A stretch of DNA of 47,727 nt from an uncultured Saprospiraceae bacterium (GTDB lineage: Bacteria; Bacteroidota; Bacteroidia; Chitinophagales; Saprospiraceae): positions 1-47,727 of the forward strand of contig CALDYJ010000076.1 of assembly GCA_937941095.1 (NCBI GenBank). The letters are read 5' to 3'. Of this stretch, positions 26,079 through 34,957 are shown one piece after another; position 1 is the stretch's first letter; each line of letters opens with the position of its first letter. A program made the position numbers and the translations under genes. The notes beneath the pieces are model-generated. The model saw only the letters and a list, made by a program, of their open reading frames with translations, ran no database searches and had not been told where the DNA came from.

Positions 26079-27536
26079 ATGAATGACTGTATAGCTGCTG
26101 GACATGAGCAAACTTTAGAAACTGCTAAAGAAATTTTATTAGCGGGTGGCAATGCCTTTGATGCAGCTATTGCTGCTTACTTAAGCATGTTTGTGACCGA
26201 ACCATTTATGGCATCATCAGGTGGTGCAGGATTTGCAATGATTTATCATGACAAAAAAACTAGATTCTACGATTTCTTCTGCCAGACACCAGCTGCAAAA
26301 AAGCACTTTGGCAACCTGGATTTTAAACCCATAACTGTCGATTTCGGAACGGAACAAGAAGTTTTTCACATTGGTTTGGCTTCAGCAGCTGTTCCTGGCA
26401 CTATAGCAGGAATTTTCAAATTGCATCAAGATTTAGGTTCCATGCCTTTCAGTGAATTAATTGTTATTCCTTCTAAATTGGCAAAGGAAGGAGTTATATT
26501 AAATAATTTTCAAGCGCATGATTTAAAACTTTTAGCACCTATTATAAATGCTTCTCAAGAAGGTAAAAAGATTTTTTATAAAGAGGGTCAATTAAAACTT
26601 AAAGGCGACCTGATTAGGCAACCAAAAATGGTAGACTTTCTTGATTTTCTTGCTCAGGAGGGACACGATGGATTTTATAAAGGAGAAATAGCAGCAAGCA
26701 TAGAAAAAGATTCCATAGATCAAGGTGGTTTCTTACGACGATTGGATTTTGAAAATTATAAAGTAAATGTCTCGAAGACTTTGAATATTCCTTTTCAAAA
26801 TAAAACATTAAACTTATCTCCTCTTTCAAGTTTGGGAGGTATGCTAATGGCTATAGTTTTATCCAGAATTTCAAAATATAGTTTAGCGGAAACGCTTGTA
26901 TATACTAATGCATTTTTGCAGGATCATACTAAATTAATACAGTCTTTTAAAAATGAAACAGGCATTGATCCAGGTTTTACTTTATCAAATGTGAGTACCA
27001 AAGGCACTTCACACTTTAACATAAAAGATAAAAAAGGAAATGCGATTGCCTTAACCACTTCAATAGGAGAAGGATCGGCATACTATATTCCTAATACTGA
27101 CATGCAACTGAATAACATGTTAGGAGAATCTTTTTTATTACCAGAGGGCTTTCATAACTGGAAAACAAATACAAGATTAAAATCTATGATGTCTCCAACT
27201 ATGATACTCGATTTGGATAAAGAACTAATATTCGCTGGAGGCTCTGGTGGAGCTTCGAGGATTCCTTTTGCTTTAGCGCAAGTGGTCATAAATTTATTCC
27301 AAAAAGGAATGTCTTTAAAAGAAGCCATTCAAGCACCAAGAATGCATTATCAAGAAAACATACTAAATTTAGAAGCTGAAAACTTATTACAAAACTTAAC
27401 TTTTGATAGACCTAAAAAAGTTTGGAATGAAACGTCCATGTATTTCGGCGGCGTCCATGCGATTTACAATTCCGGAAAAGCTTGGGAAGTTGCAGGCGAT
27501 GAAAGAAGGGATGGAGTAGGGGAGATATTCGGATAA
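26079..27536 (+). CDS. Gamma-glutamyltransferase-family Ntn hydrolase
   Basis: 485 residues. The large-subunit part is recognisable (AKEILLAGGNAFDAAIAAYL, FVTEPFMASSGGAGFAMIY). The autoprocessing/catalytic Thr is expected in GTSHFNIKDKKGNAIALTTS, with Thr just before Ser-His, matching the usual T-[TS]-H-x-S/N pattern. The small subunit has MMSPTMILD and GGSGGASRIPFALAQVVIN, where the usual GSPGG is GGSGG. It starts directly at the enzyme fold with no signal peptide, unlike most periplasmic GGTs, so it would stay in the cytoplasm unless the start is wrong. Likely hydrolyses or transfers gamma-glutamyl groups (glutathione or similar); the exact substrate is uncertain. Confidence 0.88.
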   Translation: MNDCIAAGHEQTLETAKEILLAGGNAFDAAIAAYLSMFVTEPFMASSGGAGFAMIYHDKKTRFYDFFCQTPAAKKHFGNLDFKPITVDFGTEQEVFHIGLASAAVPGTIAGIFKLHQDLGSMPFSELIVIPSKLAKEGVILNNFQAHDLKLLAPIINASQEGKKIFYKEGQLKLKGDLIRQPKMVDFLDFLAQEGHDGFYKGEIAASIEKDSIDQGGFLRRLDFENYKVNVSKTLNIPFQNKTLNLSPLSSLGGMLMAIVLSRISKYSLAETLVYTNAFLQDHTKLIQSFKNETGIDPGFTLSNVSTKGTSHFNIKDKKGNAIALTTSIGEGSAYYIPNTDMQLNNMLGESFLLPEGFHNWKTNTRLKSMMSPTMILDLDKELIFAGGSGGASRIPFALAQVVINLFQKGMSLKEAIQAPRMHYQENILNLEAENLLQNLTFDRPKKVWNETSMYFGGVHAIYNSGKAWEVAGDERRDGVGEIFG

Positions 27537-27556
27537 TGGATTTTTCCCAATCCATT
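27535..27556 (+). terminator. Weak hairpin at the end of the GGT-like gene
   Basis: AATGGATT (27535-27542) pairs with AATCCATT (27549-27556) across a 6-nt loop, starting within the stop codon. Followed by TTGG, so no strong U-tract. Confidence 0.35.
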
Positions 27557-27585
27557 TTGGCATAGTTAAAATTTAAAGCTGTAAT

Positions 27586-28017
27586 TTATTGATCATGATC
27601 TCCACCACCGTAGAGACAAAGCACTAAAATTTCCTTGCTAGTAGCATGACTGTTCCCTTGTGCATCCGTAATAGTCAATGTCACTGTACGATATCCGTGG
27701 ATCTGATATTTGTACTCAGGAATTGCTTCAGTAGAAGTTACTCCATTACCGAAATCCCAATGATAAGAAACAGCATTAATGGAGTTATTAGTTAAGAGTA
27801 AAGTTTCTTTTTCGAGAAGGGTATTTTGGTTGTTATCAACTGTAAAATTGGCTTCAGTTGTTTTAGTTGGTAAAGTTTCTTCATCATAAGAATCTTCTGT
27901 TGCAGCAAATTCTAATTCGGCTTGATTTAAGATAGGTGTTTCCTCTTCGATTTGAATGACGTCACAAGCGCAAAGTAAAAAAAAAGAAAGTAAACTGAAG
28001 TATATTAAATTTTTCAT
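27586..28017 (-). CDS. PKD-domain lipoprotein
   Basis: 143 residues. Lipoprotein signal MKNLIYFSLLSFFLLCAC with lipid Cys at 16 or 18. Acidic Glu/Thr/Asp-rich residues 20-75 form a spacer. Residues about 78-133 are one PKD domain, shown by YHWDFGNGVTSTEAIPEYKY and TVTLTITDAQGNSHATSKEI; WDFGNG is the defining motif. It ends GGGDHDQ. Such small PKD lipoproteins are common at the Bacteroidota surface; the binding partner is unknown. Convergent with the GGT-like gene; no operon partners. Confidence 0.85.
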   Translation of the reverse strand: MKNLIYFSLLSFFLLCACDVIQIEEETPILNQAELEFAATEDSYDEETLPTKTTEANFTVDNNQNTLLEKETLLLTNNSINAVSYHWDFGNGVTSTEAIPEYKYQIHGYRTVTLTITDAQGNSHATSKEILVLCLYGGGDHDQ

Positions 28018-28172
28018 ACGTTGAAGATTTCTTAATTTACAATTTAAACTTTAGTTGGGACTTTCCAAAATTTATAGGTGATAGATTAAACTTAGCTCCT
28101 AAGAAAACAATTAAAAAGTGGAGAAACAAGTTTTTAAAGGAAGCTATAGAATGAAAAACAAACTAAGTTTTT

Positions 28173-29957
28173 CTAATCTTTGACAAAATACATCTTGATT
28201 TTAGTCCCATTTCTAGTAACGAAATTTTTGTGGAATTCGCAAGGTACTTTCTCTTTTATGGAATCGTAAGTAAATTCTGAAATGTTTATTTGACCTAATT
28301 TAGAATTGGATTCCATCCGGGATGCAAGATTGACTGTATCTCCCCAAATGTCATAAGCGAATTTAGAATGACCAACTACTCCAGCTACCACTGGACCTGT
28401 ATTGATTCCTATTCTAATGTCAAACTTATTTCCAGTACTGGAAGTGTTTTTTTCCTTAGCAACAAAATCTCTGATCTCTTTGGCGACTTCAATTATCTTG
28501 TAAATGTGATTTTCTTCTGTACTGTGAAGTCCACCAGCACACATGTAGCCATCTCCAATAGTTTTTATTTTTTCAATTCCGTGTTTTTCAACTATACTAT
28601 CGAATTTATTGAAATAATAATCCAATTCCTCAACCACTTCATCTGGATTTAGATGTTCAGCATATTTTGTAAATCCGACAAAGTCTGTAAATAGGACAGA
28701 TGCTTTATTATGTTTTTTTGCTGTTACTTTTCCGTACAACTTCAACTCTTCAGCAATCTCAGAAGGAAGGATATTAAGCAACAACTTTTCTGATTTTTGT
28801 TTTGCTGCTTCAATGATTTTATTTGTTTCTTGGATGAATTTATTTCTTCGGTGCAAGCCCAAAGCAAACAAGATCATGCCACATAAACCTGCCACTACAG
28901 CTAGAATGGTTAAACGTTGATTTTTCTTCTGAACTTCAAGCAAGTCTACTTCGAGCTGCTTTTCAGAAACTTCATATTCTGTCCGCATATTTGCTAATTG
29001 TTCAACAGTTTCAATGTTGGTGACGCTGTCCCTAAATCGAATATGATCTTTATAATAAATAAATGCCTTGTCATGTTCTTGGGCACGATTAAAAAGGCTT
29101 GATAATTGGAGTGAAGCTTCACTAATTTGTGCTTTGAGCCCATACTTTTTAGCTAATGCTAAACTACGGTGAGCATACTTCAGTGCATTCTTTTTATCGT
29201 TTTTATTAAAATATAATTCTGACAGATAGTTGAGGTAAACGGAAATTGAATAGTAATCTTCTAAGTCTTCTAGTATTGAAATACCAGCATTAAGTTTTTC
29301 TTCTGCAATTATTGATTTGCCGAGTCCGGCAAAAGCTATTCCTTGATTGCCTAAATTGTATGCCATACCTTCCCTATTTCCTATTGACTTAAAAATAGGG
29401 GATGCTTGTTCAAAGGCATTTAAAGCAAATTGATATTCTCCTTGGTTTAAAAATTCATCACCTTTATTCAAATAAGCTTTCGCTAAGGAAAGTGTGTCCT
29501 TTGATTGTTTGAGAACTTCAATGGATTTATTATAATATAAAATGGCATTTGTTTCGTTACCACTCACAGAATATACATCTGCAATGGAAGTATACAATTG
29601 AGATTCAAACACTTGATCTTTTTCGTTTTTAGCTAGTTTTAAAGCAATGAAAAAAGACTCCAAGGAAGCTTCATAGTTTCCTTGAAGCCTTAAAGCATTT
29701 CCTTTCTGTAAATAGCCAATTGAACTAAAAACTGAATTGTTAATACGCTCTGCAGACCTTATCAGACTATCAGCAAATCTTTCAGATTTAAGAGGATCAT
29801 TTTCATGGAATGAAATTTCTTCTAGTCTCCTCAAGAAAAGTGTATCAAGCAGCTGATTATCACCAATCAATAATTTAACACTGTCTGCAAAATTTTGATC
29901 TTGGCAATTGCAAGACAATGAAAAACTGAGAATAGCACTTATAAGGAGAATCCTCAT
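28173..29957 (-). CDS. Class III adenylate/guanylate cyclase with periplasmic TPR sensor
   Basis: 594 residues from the ATG at 29957, chosen because it overlaps the upstream stop by one base (TAATG) and gives a signal peptide (MRILLISAILSFSLSCNCQ). The open frame extends 20 codons further. Residues about 45-320 are tetratricopeptide repeats (AYLNKGDEFLNQGEYQFALN, GMAYNLGNQGIAFAGLGKS). One membrane helix follows near 355-375 (LTILAVVAGLCGMILFALGL), then the cyclase domain. Metal Asp residues are seen in SVLFTDFVGFTKY and IKTIGDGYM. The Lys of KTIGD and Asp of FAYDIWGDTVNLASRM suggest ATP as substrate. So a periplasmic or exported TPR sensor controls cytoplasmic cAMP formation. Coupled with the unknown protein upstream. 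Confidence 0.92.
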   Translation of the reverse strand: MRILLISAILSFSLSCNCQDQNFADSVKLLIGDNQLLDTLFLRRLEEISFHENDPLKSERFADSLIRSAERINNSVFSSIGYLQKGNALRLQGNYEASLESFFIALKLAKNEKDQVFESQLYTSIADVYSVSGNETNAILYYNKSIEVLKQSKDTLSLAKAYLNKGDEFLNQGEYQFALNAFEQASPIFKSIGNREGMAYNLGNQGIAFAGLGKSIIAEEKLNAGISILEDLEDYYSISVYLNYLSELYFNKNDKKNALKYAHRSLALAKKYGLKAQISEASLQLSSLFNRAQEHDKAFIYYKDHIRFRDSVTNIETVEQLANMRTEYEVSEKQLEVDLLEVQKKNQRLTILAVVAGLCGMILFALGLHRRNKFIQETNKIIEAAKQKSEKLLLNILPSEIAEELKLYGKVTAKKHNKASVLFTDFVGFTKYAEHLNPDEVVEELDYYFNKFDSIVEKHGIEKIKTIGDGYMCAGGLHSTEENHIYKIIEVAKEIRDFVAKEKNTSSTGNKFDIRIGINTGPVVAGVVGHSKFAYDIWGDTVNLASRMESNSKLGQINISEFTYDSIKEKVPCEFHKNFVTRNGTKIKMYFVKD

Positions 29958-30331
29958 TAGGCTTGTTTTCGCATTTTTAATTTTGGATCTTCCAGTACGA
30001 CTGGACCATTTGCCCATGTTTTGTACTGTACAAAATAATTTTCATGCAGTTCGCCATGCTTGATTGGTATATCAGCAGAAATTGTTCCAACCATTGTAGT
30101 TTGATTTGCTGAATTAATACTTAGCATATTGGTTCCAGTAGGGTCATCATACATTTGGATTCCTACAAATGAATAAATCTTGTCTGGAGAATTATTATGC
30201 CAAATAATGGTATCACCGGGTTGGACTTCGGTCTCAAAGTTGATGCCATCAGCTTCTACGCTTCCTTCTTTAAATCTTAAATGTGGACCCTCGTCAATCA
30301 TACTTACATAAATATTGTGGGTTGTTGCCAT
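29957..30331 (-). CDS. Unknown small protein coupled to the cyclase, possible cupredoxin-like fold
   Basis: 124 residues. I do not recognise a family. Predicted mainly beta. The stretch EVQPGDTIIWHNNSPDKIYS resembles the copper-free core of cupredoxin-like sandwiches (PGDTV-W-N), but there is no Cys, and the few His (HNN, KHGELH) do not form a clear copper site. No signal peptide and no membrane helix, so probably cytoplasmic. Its stop codon shares one base with the start of the TPR cyclase, so translation is coupled; it may be a regulator or cAMP-linked partner. Confidence 0.75.
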   Translation of the reverse strand: MATTHNIYVSMIDEGPHLRFKEGSVEADGINFETEVQPGDTIIWHNNSPDKIYSFVGIQMYDDPTGTNMLSINSANQTTMVGTISADIPIKHGELHENYFVQYKTWANGPVVLEDPKLKMRKQA

Positions 30332-30607
30332 AATTACTTTGTTTTATATGTTAATAATTAGAAATCAACTATTGGCATTGATTGATGAATAATTGTTCAT
30401 CTGTCTGATGACAAAATTAATTGAATCTGGAAAGCTTGCTTCAAAGGAGAGCTTCCCATTTCAATGCCCCACGTTTTTGTGATGATCCTTAATGTAACTA
30501 TATCCAGAAAGGTATTTTGAAAAGTTGTTTAGGTAGTTACCTGCAAAATAATAAATTCTTTTTAATAAAATACCTTTAAAGAAAAAATTACGATACCAAA
30601 CAAATTG

Positions 30608-31720
30608 TTATCCGATCAAATCATAATAGGCTTGTTCACTTAAGGCATTGTACGCAGAAGCCTTTTTTCTAAAGTCATTATAATGCTCATAGACTTTTTT
30701 ACTCATTGGATCACCTTCGATGACTTCTTGCAATGCTTCTTTGGTGTACTTTCTCAAAGTCTCAATTACCTGGGTAGGGAATTTTTTAACTTCAACTTTT
30801 CCTTCTTCTAGTATCTTTTGATAATAAATAGCATTTTTATAGTCAAACTCAGCAAGCATCCAATTTTGAATTCGAAGGGTAGCAGTGTAAAGAATTTCTT
30901 GTAAATCAGAAGATAATTTTTCATAAGCTTTGTTGTTGGCAAAAAACTCTAACTCCGTACCTGGTTCATGCCAACCAGGAGAATAATAATACTTTGCAAT
31001 TTTATGAAAGCCCATTTTATAATCATGGTAGGGACCAACCCACTCAGTTGCATCTATAACACCTCTTTCCAAACTGGTATATAATTCTCCTCCTGCAACT
31101 AAAACTGCAGCACCACCAGCTTTCTCGATTACTTTTCCTCCTAGACCAGGAATCCTCATTTTTAATCCTTTTAAATCTTCAACAGTATTTATCTCTCGAT
31201 TAAACCAGCCTCCCATTTGAACACCAGAATTACCTCCCATAAATGGAATTAAATTGAAAGGTGCATAGGTTTCTTTCCACAATTCATAACCACCTCCAAC
31301 CAACAACCAAGCATTCATCATTTGAGCATTCATGCCAAATGGTACCGCTGCAAAAAACTGTGTAGCTGTACTTTTTCCTGCCCAATAATAAGCAGCACCA
31401 CAACCCATCTCGACAGTACCGCTCGCAACAGTATCAAACGCTTCTAAAGGAGGGACCAATTCTCCTCCACCAAAAACTTTAATAATGAACCTTCCACCTG
31501 ACATTTTTTTAACCATCTCTGCAAGTAAATTGGCAGCCTCACCAAGCACAGGAAAATTTGGTGGCCAGGTAGTCACCATTTTCCAACGAACTACTTTGTC
31601 GTAATTGATTTTTTTATCGCCATGATTAATAATCTCCTTATCTTCTGCACAAGAAGTTAGTACACTTGTACCAAGGATTCCAGCAAGAGCCGATTTTTTG
31701 AGAAATTCTTTTCTGTTCAT
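30608..31720 (-). CDS. dctP: TRAP transporter substrate-binding protein (DctP/TakP type)
   Basis: 370 residues. The signal MNRKEFLKKSALAGILGTSV then LTSC combines a Tat-like RK-x-F-L-K start with a lipobox (lipid Cys24), so it is probably an outer- or inner-membrane-anchored periplasmic binding protein. The DctP fold is shown by WKMVTTWPPNFPVLGEAANL, LKGLKMRIPGLGGKVIEKAG, SLERGVIDATEWVGPYHDYK and YYYSPGWHEPG. These last motifs fit the TakP-like subgroup that binds 2-oxo acids or related monocarboxylates, with the conserved Arg of MRIPG as carboxylate ligand. Last gene of the Q-M-P operon; DctM ends 1 bp upstream. Confidence 0.93.
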   Translation of the reverse strand: MNRKEFLKKSALAGILGTSVLTSCAEDKEIINHGDKKINYDKVVRWKMVTTWPPNFPVLGEAANLLAEMVKKMSGGRFIIKVFGGGELVPPLEAFDTVASGTVEMGCGAAYYWAGKSTATQFFAAVPFGMNAQMMNAWLLVGGGYELWKETYAPFNLIPFMGGNSGVQMGGWFNREINTVEDLKGLKMRIPGLGGKVIEKAGGAAVLVAGGELYTSLERGVIDATEWVGPYHDYKMGFHKIAKYYYSPGWHEPGTELEFFANNKAYEKLSSDLQEILYTATLRIQNWMLAEFDYKNAIYYQKILEEGKVEVKKFPTQVIETLRKYTKEALQEVIEGDPMSKKVYEHYNDFRKKASAYNALSEQAYYDLIG

Positions 31721-31721
31721 A

Positions 31722-33065
31722 TTAGACGAATATATAGATGATCTGAGGGTATAAAACGATGAGTACTAAAAATATCAATTGGATAAGAATGAAAGGAATG
31801 ATCCCTTTATAAATTTGTTTTGTCTGGATATTCTTTGGAGCTACTCCTTTTAAATAAAATAATGAAAAACCAAAAGGAGGCGTTAAAAATGACGTTTGTA
31901 AATTCAAAGCTATGAGTACGCCAACCCATAACATATCAACTCCAAAAGCATCAAAAATTGGTGTGACTACAGGAACAATGATAAATATGATTTCTATAAA
32001 ATCAATAAAAAAACCTGCTATGAAAATGGCCAACATTACCAAGAATAAAAACAACATCGGAGACAGATTACTGCTCGTAATGAGTTGCACCAAATAATCA
32101 TCTCCTCCCAACATTCGAAACACTAAAGTAAATGTCGTTGCACCTAGCAGTATCATAAAAACCATGCTGGTTAGATGGCTTGTTTGATAAAGTACATCCT
32201 TCAATATCTTGAAAGAAAATTTTCCTTGAATGACCGTTAATAAAATAGCCCCCATTGCACCCACAGCTGCTGCTTCAGTAGGTGAAGCAATTCCCGCAAA
32301 AATAGAACCTAATACAGTTATGATTAATACTAAAGGCAATAGGAATGCTTTTATAACTCGACCTGCAAATCCCTTTCCTTTGAATGCCTTAATCTCTTCT
32401 GCATGGATACTCGGTGCAACCCCTTTCTTTAAATTAGCATAGATAAAAATGTAAATGATGTAAGCAATCACCAGAAGTATCCCTGGTAATAGAGCAGCTG
32501 TAAACATGGTTCCAACGTCAACATTACTTGCTTTGGAATTACTGCTGATGGTATCTGCTAAAAGTACCAAGACGATAGAAGGGGGGATGATTTGTCCTAA
32601 AGTCCCAGATGCACAAATTGTACCAGTAGCTAATTCGGCTTGATAACCCCGCTTCAACATGGTAGGTAAGCTGATCAAACCCATAGTTACAACTGTTGCT
32701 CCAACGATGCCCGTCGAAGCTGCTAATAAAGAACCTACAAATACTACTGATATCGCTAAGCCACCTTTTAAACTTCCGAAGAGCATGGCCATAGTTTCTA
32801 ATAAGCTTTCAGCTAATCCAGATTTTTCAAGCATGATTCCCATAAAAATGAATAAGGGCACTGCCATCAAAACATAGTTTTTCATGGTGCCCATAATTCT
32901 AGGAGCCAAAAGTTTGAAATCATTGAAGGTGAAATACTCTGGAGCAAAAATACTTATGCCTATCCCAAACAATATAGATACTCCTGCTAATGTAAATGCA
33001 ACGGGGTAACCTCTTAAAATGGCTATAAAAATTACCCCAAATAAAATGATTGCAAATATTTCCAA
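31722..33065 (-). CDS. dctM: TRAP transporter large permease (DctM)
   Basis: 447 residues with about 12 membrane helices. Family motifs include GYPVAFTLAGVSILFGIGIS, VPLFIFMGIMLEKSGLAESL, GSLLAASTGIVGATVVTMGL, SPTEAAAVGAMGAILL and FIDFIEIIFIIVPVVTPIF. It starts with TTG: no ATG occurs before the first helices and the family length is met exactly. The start follows the DctQ stop by one base, a tight translational coupling that tolerates a weak start. It uses the sodium gradient to move substrate delivered by DctP. Confidence 0.93.
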   Translation of the reverse strand: MEIFAIILFGVIFIAILRGYPVAFTLAGVSILFGIGISIFAPEYFTFNDFKLLAPRIMGTMKNYVLMAVPLFIFMGIMLEKSGLAESLLETMAMLFGSLKGGLAISVVFVGSLLAASTGIVGATVVTMGLISLPTMLKRGYQAELATGTICASGTLGQIIPPSIVLVLLADTISSNSKASNVDVGTMFTAALLPGILLVIAYIIYIFIYANLKKGVAPSIHAEEIKAFKGKGFAGRVIKAFLLPLVLIITVLGSIFAGIASPTEAAAVGAMGAILLTVIQGKFSFKILKDVLYQTSHLTSMVFMILLGATTFTLVFRMLGGDDYLVQLITSSNLSPMLFLFLVMLAIFIAGFFIDFIEIIFIIVPVVTPIFDAFGVDMLWVGVLIALNLQTSFLTPPFGFSLFYLKGVAPKNIQTKQIYKGIIPFILIQLIFLVLIVLYPQIIYIFV

Positions 33066-33066
33066 A

Positions 33067-33579
33067 TTACTGTCCTCTTATGATTTGAATGGATTTTAAA
33101 ACATTGGCCACGGCCTGAAGCAATAAAAAGAAAAAAGAAATGCTGATAAAACCTTTTAGGACATACAAGGCAGGTAAGCCTCCAGGTTGAGGAGACTTTT
33201 CATTCATCTTCCAAGAAAACCAAGCATAATTATAGGATACCCAAATGATGATTAAACACCAAGGCAATAAAAAGAATATGGTGCCTATTAGGTTTATCCA
33301 AGCTTTGCCTTTTGGACTTTTGTTTTGATAAAAGACATCCACTCTAACGTGTTTATCTTCTTGAAAGGCATAAGATGCTCCCATCAAAAAAAGGATGGCA
33401 AAAAAGTAAATTTCTAATTCAATTACCCATATTAGAGTGAAGTCGAATATATACCGCATCAACACATCTAAACAAATCAATAAGATCAAAAAGAAACACA
33501 GAAAAGAAGAGAGCTTGCCCACCTTCGAAACTAGTTTCTCTATTAATTGTATGATTGATTCCACACCTTCAATATACAA
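33067..33579 (-). CDS. dctQ: TRAP transporter small permease (DctQ)
   Basis: About 170 residues with four membrane helices (SSFLCFFLILLICLDVLMRY, IWVIELEIYFFAILFLMGAS, LIGTIFFLLPWCLIIIWV, FISISFFFLLLQAVANVL). The family signature is DFTLIWVIELEIYFFAILF and EDKHVRVDVFYQ. No ATG lies before the first helix: the start is TTG at 33579 or GTG at 33564. First gene of the TRAP operon. Confidence 0.88.
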   Translation of the reverse strand: MYIEGVESIIQLIEKLVSKVGKLSSFLCFFLILLICLDVLMRYIFDFTLIWVIELEIYFFAILFLMGASYAFQEDKHVRVDVFYQNKSPKGKAWINLIGTIFFLLPWCLIIIWVSYNYAWFSWKMNEKSPQPGGLPALYVLKGFISISFFFLLLQAVANVLKSIQIIRGQ

Positions 33580-33719
33580 AGTATATCTTATTCCTCAATA
33601 AAATTAGTGTTTTACCTATTACAGATAAGAGATCTATTGGCTTTACAGCCCACGAAAAGAAATGAACATTTAATATCATCTTAACAGAATAGTTTTTAAT
33701 TAAGCATTAATTTTGTAAC

Positions 33720-34169
33720 ATGTTCAAACAGCTAATCATATTTTATCTTGCCTTTTTATTTTCGATTGGACTAAATGCCCAAGTTAGAAATGATTGGAAA
33801 CTTTTTGAATCTGTAGATTTTCAAGAAACATTTAGTGAAGAGTTTCAAACCAATTTAATTAAACCAGTTTTTTCTGAAGAAATTCTTTCTCAAGAAGGAA
33901 AAGAGATTGTTTTGTTAGGCTACATTGTATCTTCAATGGAATCCGGAGAAGATTATGAAGGCATTGTATTTTCTAAGTATCCTTTTGAAAATTGTTATTT
34001 CTGCGGTGGGGCAGGGCCTGAGACTGTTGCTCAAGTAGAATTTGATCCCGAATCCCACACTTTTAAATTAGGTAATGCTTATGGTTTCAAAGGAACTTTA
34101 ATGCTAAACAAAACTGATGATGCTAAGCTTACCTTCATTTTGAAAGATGCTGAGCTCTACGATTTCTAA
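33720..34169 (+). CDS. Exported DUF3299-like protein
   Basis: 149 residues with a signal peptide (MFKQLIIFYLAFLFSIGLNA, cleavage before QVRND). The body reads like the DUF3299 group: KEIVLLGYIVSSMESGEDY, then FENCYFCGGAGPETVAQVEF, where the paired Cys and following Gly-Pro are the conserved core. These proteins often sit near copper or metal handling and ABC-type exporters, but none is adjacent here. It could bind a metal through CYFC. A TAATTTTG element 4 bp before the ATG may be a -7 box or chance. Single gene between divergent TRAP genes and a convergent decarboxylase gene. Confidence 0.75.
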   Translation: MFKQLIIFYLAFLFSIGLNAQVRNDWKLFESVDFQETFSEEFQTNLIKPVFSEEILSQEGKEIVLLGYIVSSMESGEDYEGIVFSKYPFENCYFCGGAGPETVAQVEFDPESHTFKLGNAYGFKGTLMLNKTDDAKLTFILKDAELYDF

Positions 34170-34175
34170 TCCTGC

Positions 34176-34946
34176 CTAAAGGATAGAAAAAGATGCTTCT
34201 CCCAAATTTTCAATTTCAACTTTCACGACATTACCCGGTTCAAGATAGACTGCAGGTGTTGCAGCTCCGGCCATAATCAATGATCCTTTTGGGATCTTCC
34301 ACTCATATTTTGAAGCCAGCCGAGTTGCAGCAATAACAGATTCCCATGGATTACCAAGGATCGCATCTGAATTTCCTGTTTGAACCTGCTTGTCATCAAT
34401 AATTAAATTAATGTTTAAGTTTTTCAAAGGAGTATCAACAGCTTGCCATTCTCCAACGACCAATCCAGATGAAGAACAATTATCTGCAATTACATCTTCT
34501 AATGAAAATTTAAATTGCTCATACCTAGAATCTATGATTTCCAAAGCTGGAGCAATTCCTTCTATGTATTGTGTAATATCTTTTGCATCGATTTGTTGTT
34601 CAATGTCTTCTTTGACCAAAAAACACAATTCAGGTTCAGCTCTAGGATGAATGTACTTACTCATGCTTGTAGACCCATTAGCTTCAATCAACATCTTATC
34701 TGTCAGAATTCCCCATATCATATCATGGACACCCATTTGTTCCATTTTTGCCTTAGACGTAAATCCCATTTTTAAACCGATGAATTGTTCTCCGCGTTCA
34801 AATCTTTTCTGCATTGAAGCAAATTGTATCGCATAAGCTTCAGCTTCTGAAAAAGGAATTTCTTTACTGATTTGAGAGATTGCTTTAGCTTCTGCAGCTG
34901 CTTTATCCAACACAGTAGCAAATTTTAGTATTTCTTTATTGTTCAT
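34176..34946 (-). CDS. 2-oxo-3-hexenedioate (4-oxalocrotonate) decarboxylase-like enzyme
   Basis: 256 residues, normal for the hydratase/decarboxylase family. Compared with DmpH/NahK-type decarboxylases the characteristic stretches match: GLKMGFTSKAKMEQMGV, IHPRAEPELCFLVK (Mg-binding Glu residues), IIDSRYEQFKFSLEDVIADN and KIPKGSLIMAGAATPAV. Known reaction: decarboxylation of 2-oxo-3-hexenedioate to 2-oxopent-4-enoate in meta-cleavage of catechols. It follows the paralogous hydratase gene by 11 bp. In known pathways the two enzymes form a complex. No dioxygenase, tautomerase or aldolase gene is in the window, so the real substrate could differ. Confidence 0.85.
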   Translation of the reverse strand: MNNKEILKFATVLDKAAAEAKAISQISKEIPFSEAEAYAIQFASMQKRFERGEQFIGLKMGFTSKAKMEQMGVHDMIWGILTDKMLIEANGSTSMSKYIHPRAEPELCFLVKEDIEQQIDAKDITQYIEGIAPALEIIDSRYEQFKFSLEDVIADNCSSSGLVVGEWQAVDTPLKNLNINLIIDDKQVQTGNSDAILGNPWESVIAATRLASKYEWKIPKGSLIMAGAATPAVYLEPGNVVKVEIENLGEASFSIL

Positions 34947-34957
34947 TTTTTTATTCC

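Noticed and set aside
25800..26111. 103-codon ORF on the minus strand across the TauE/GGT junction
   Set aside because: It overlaps two well-supported genes in another frame and has no family features.
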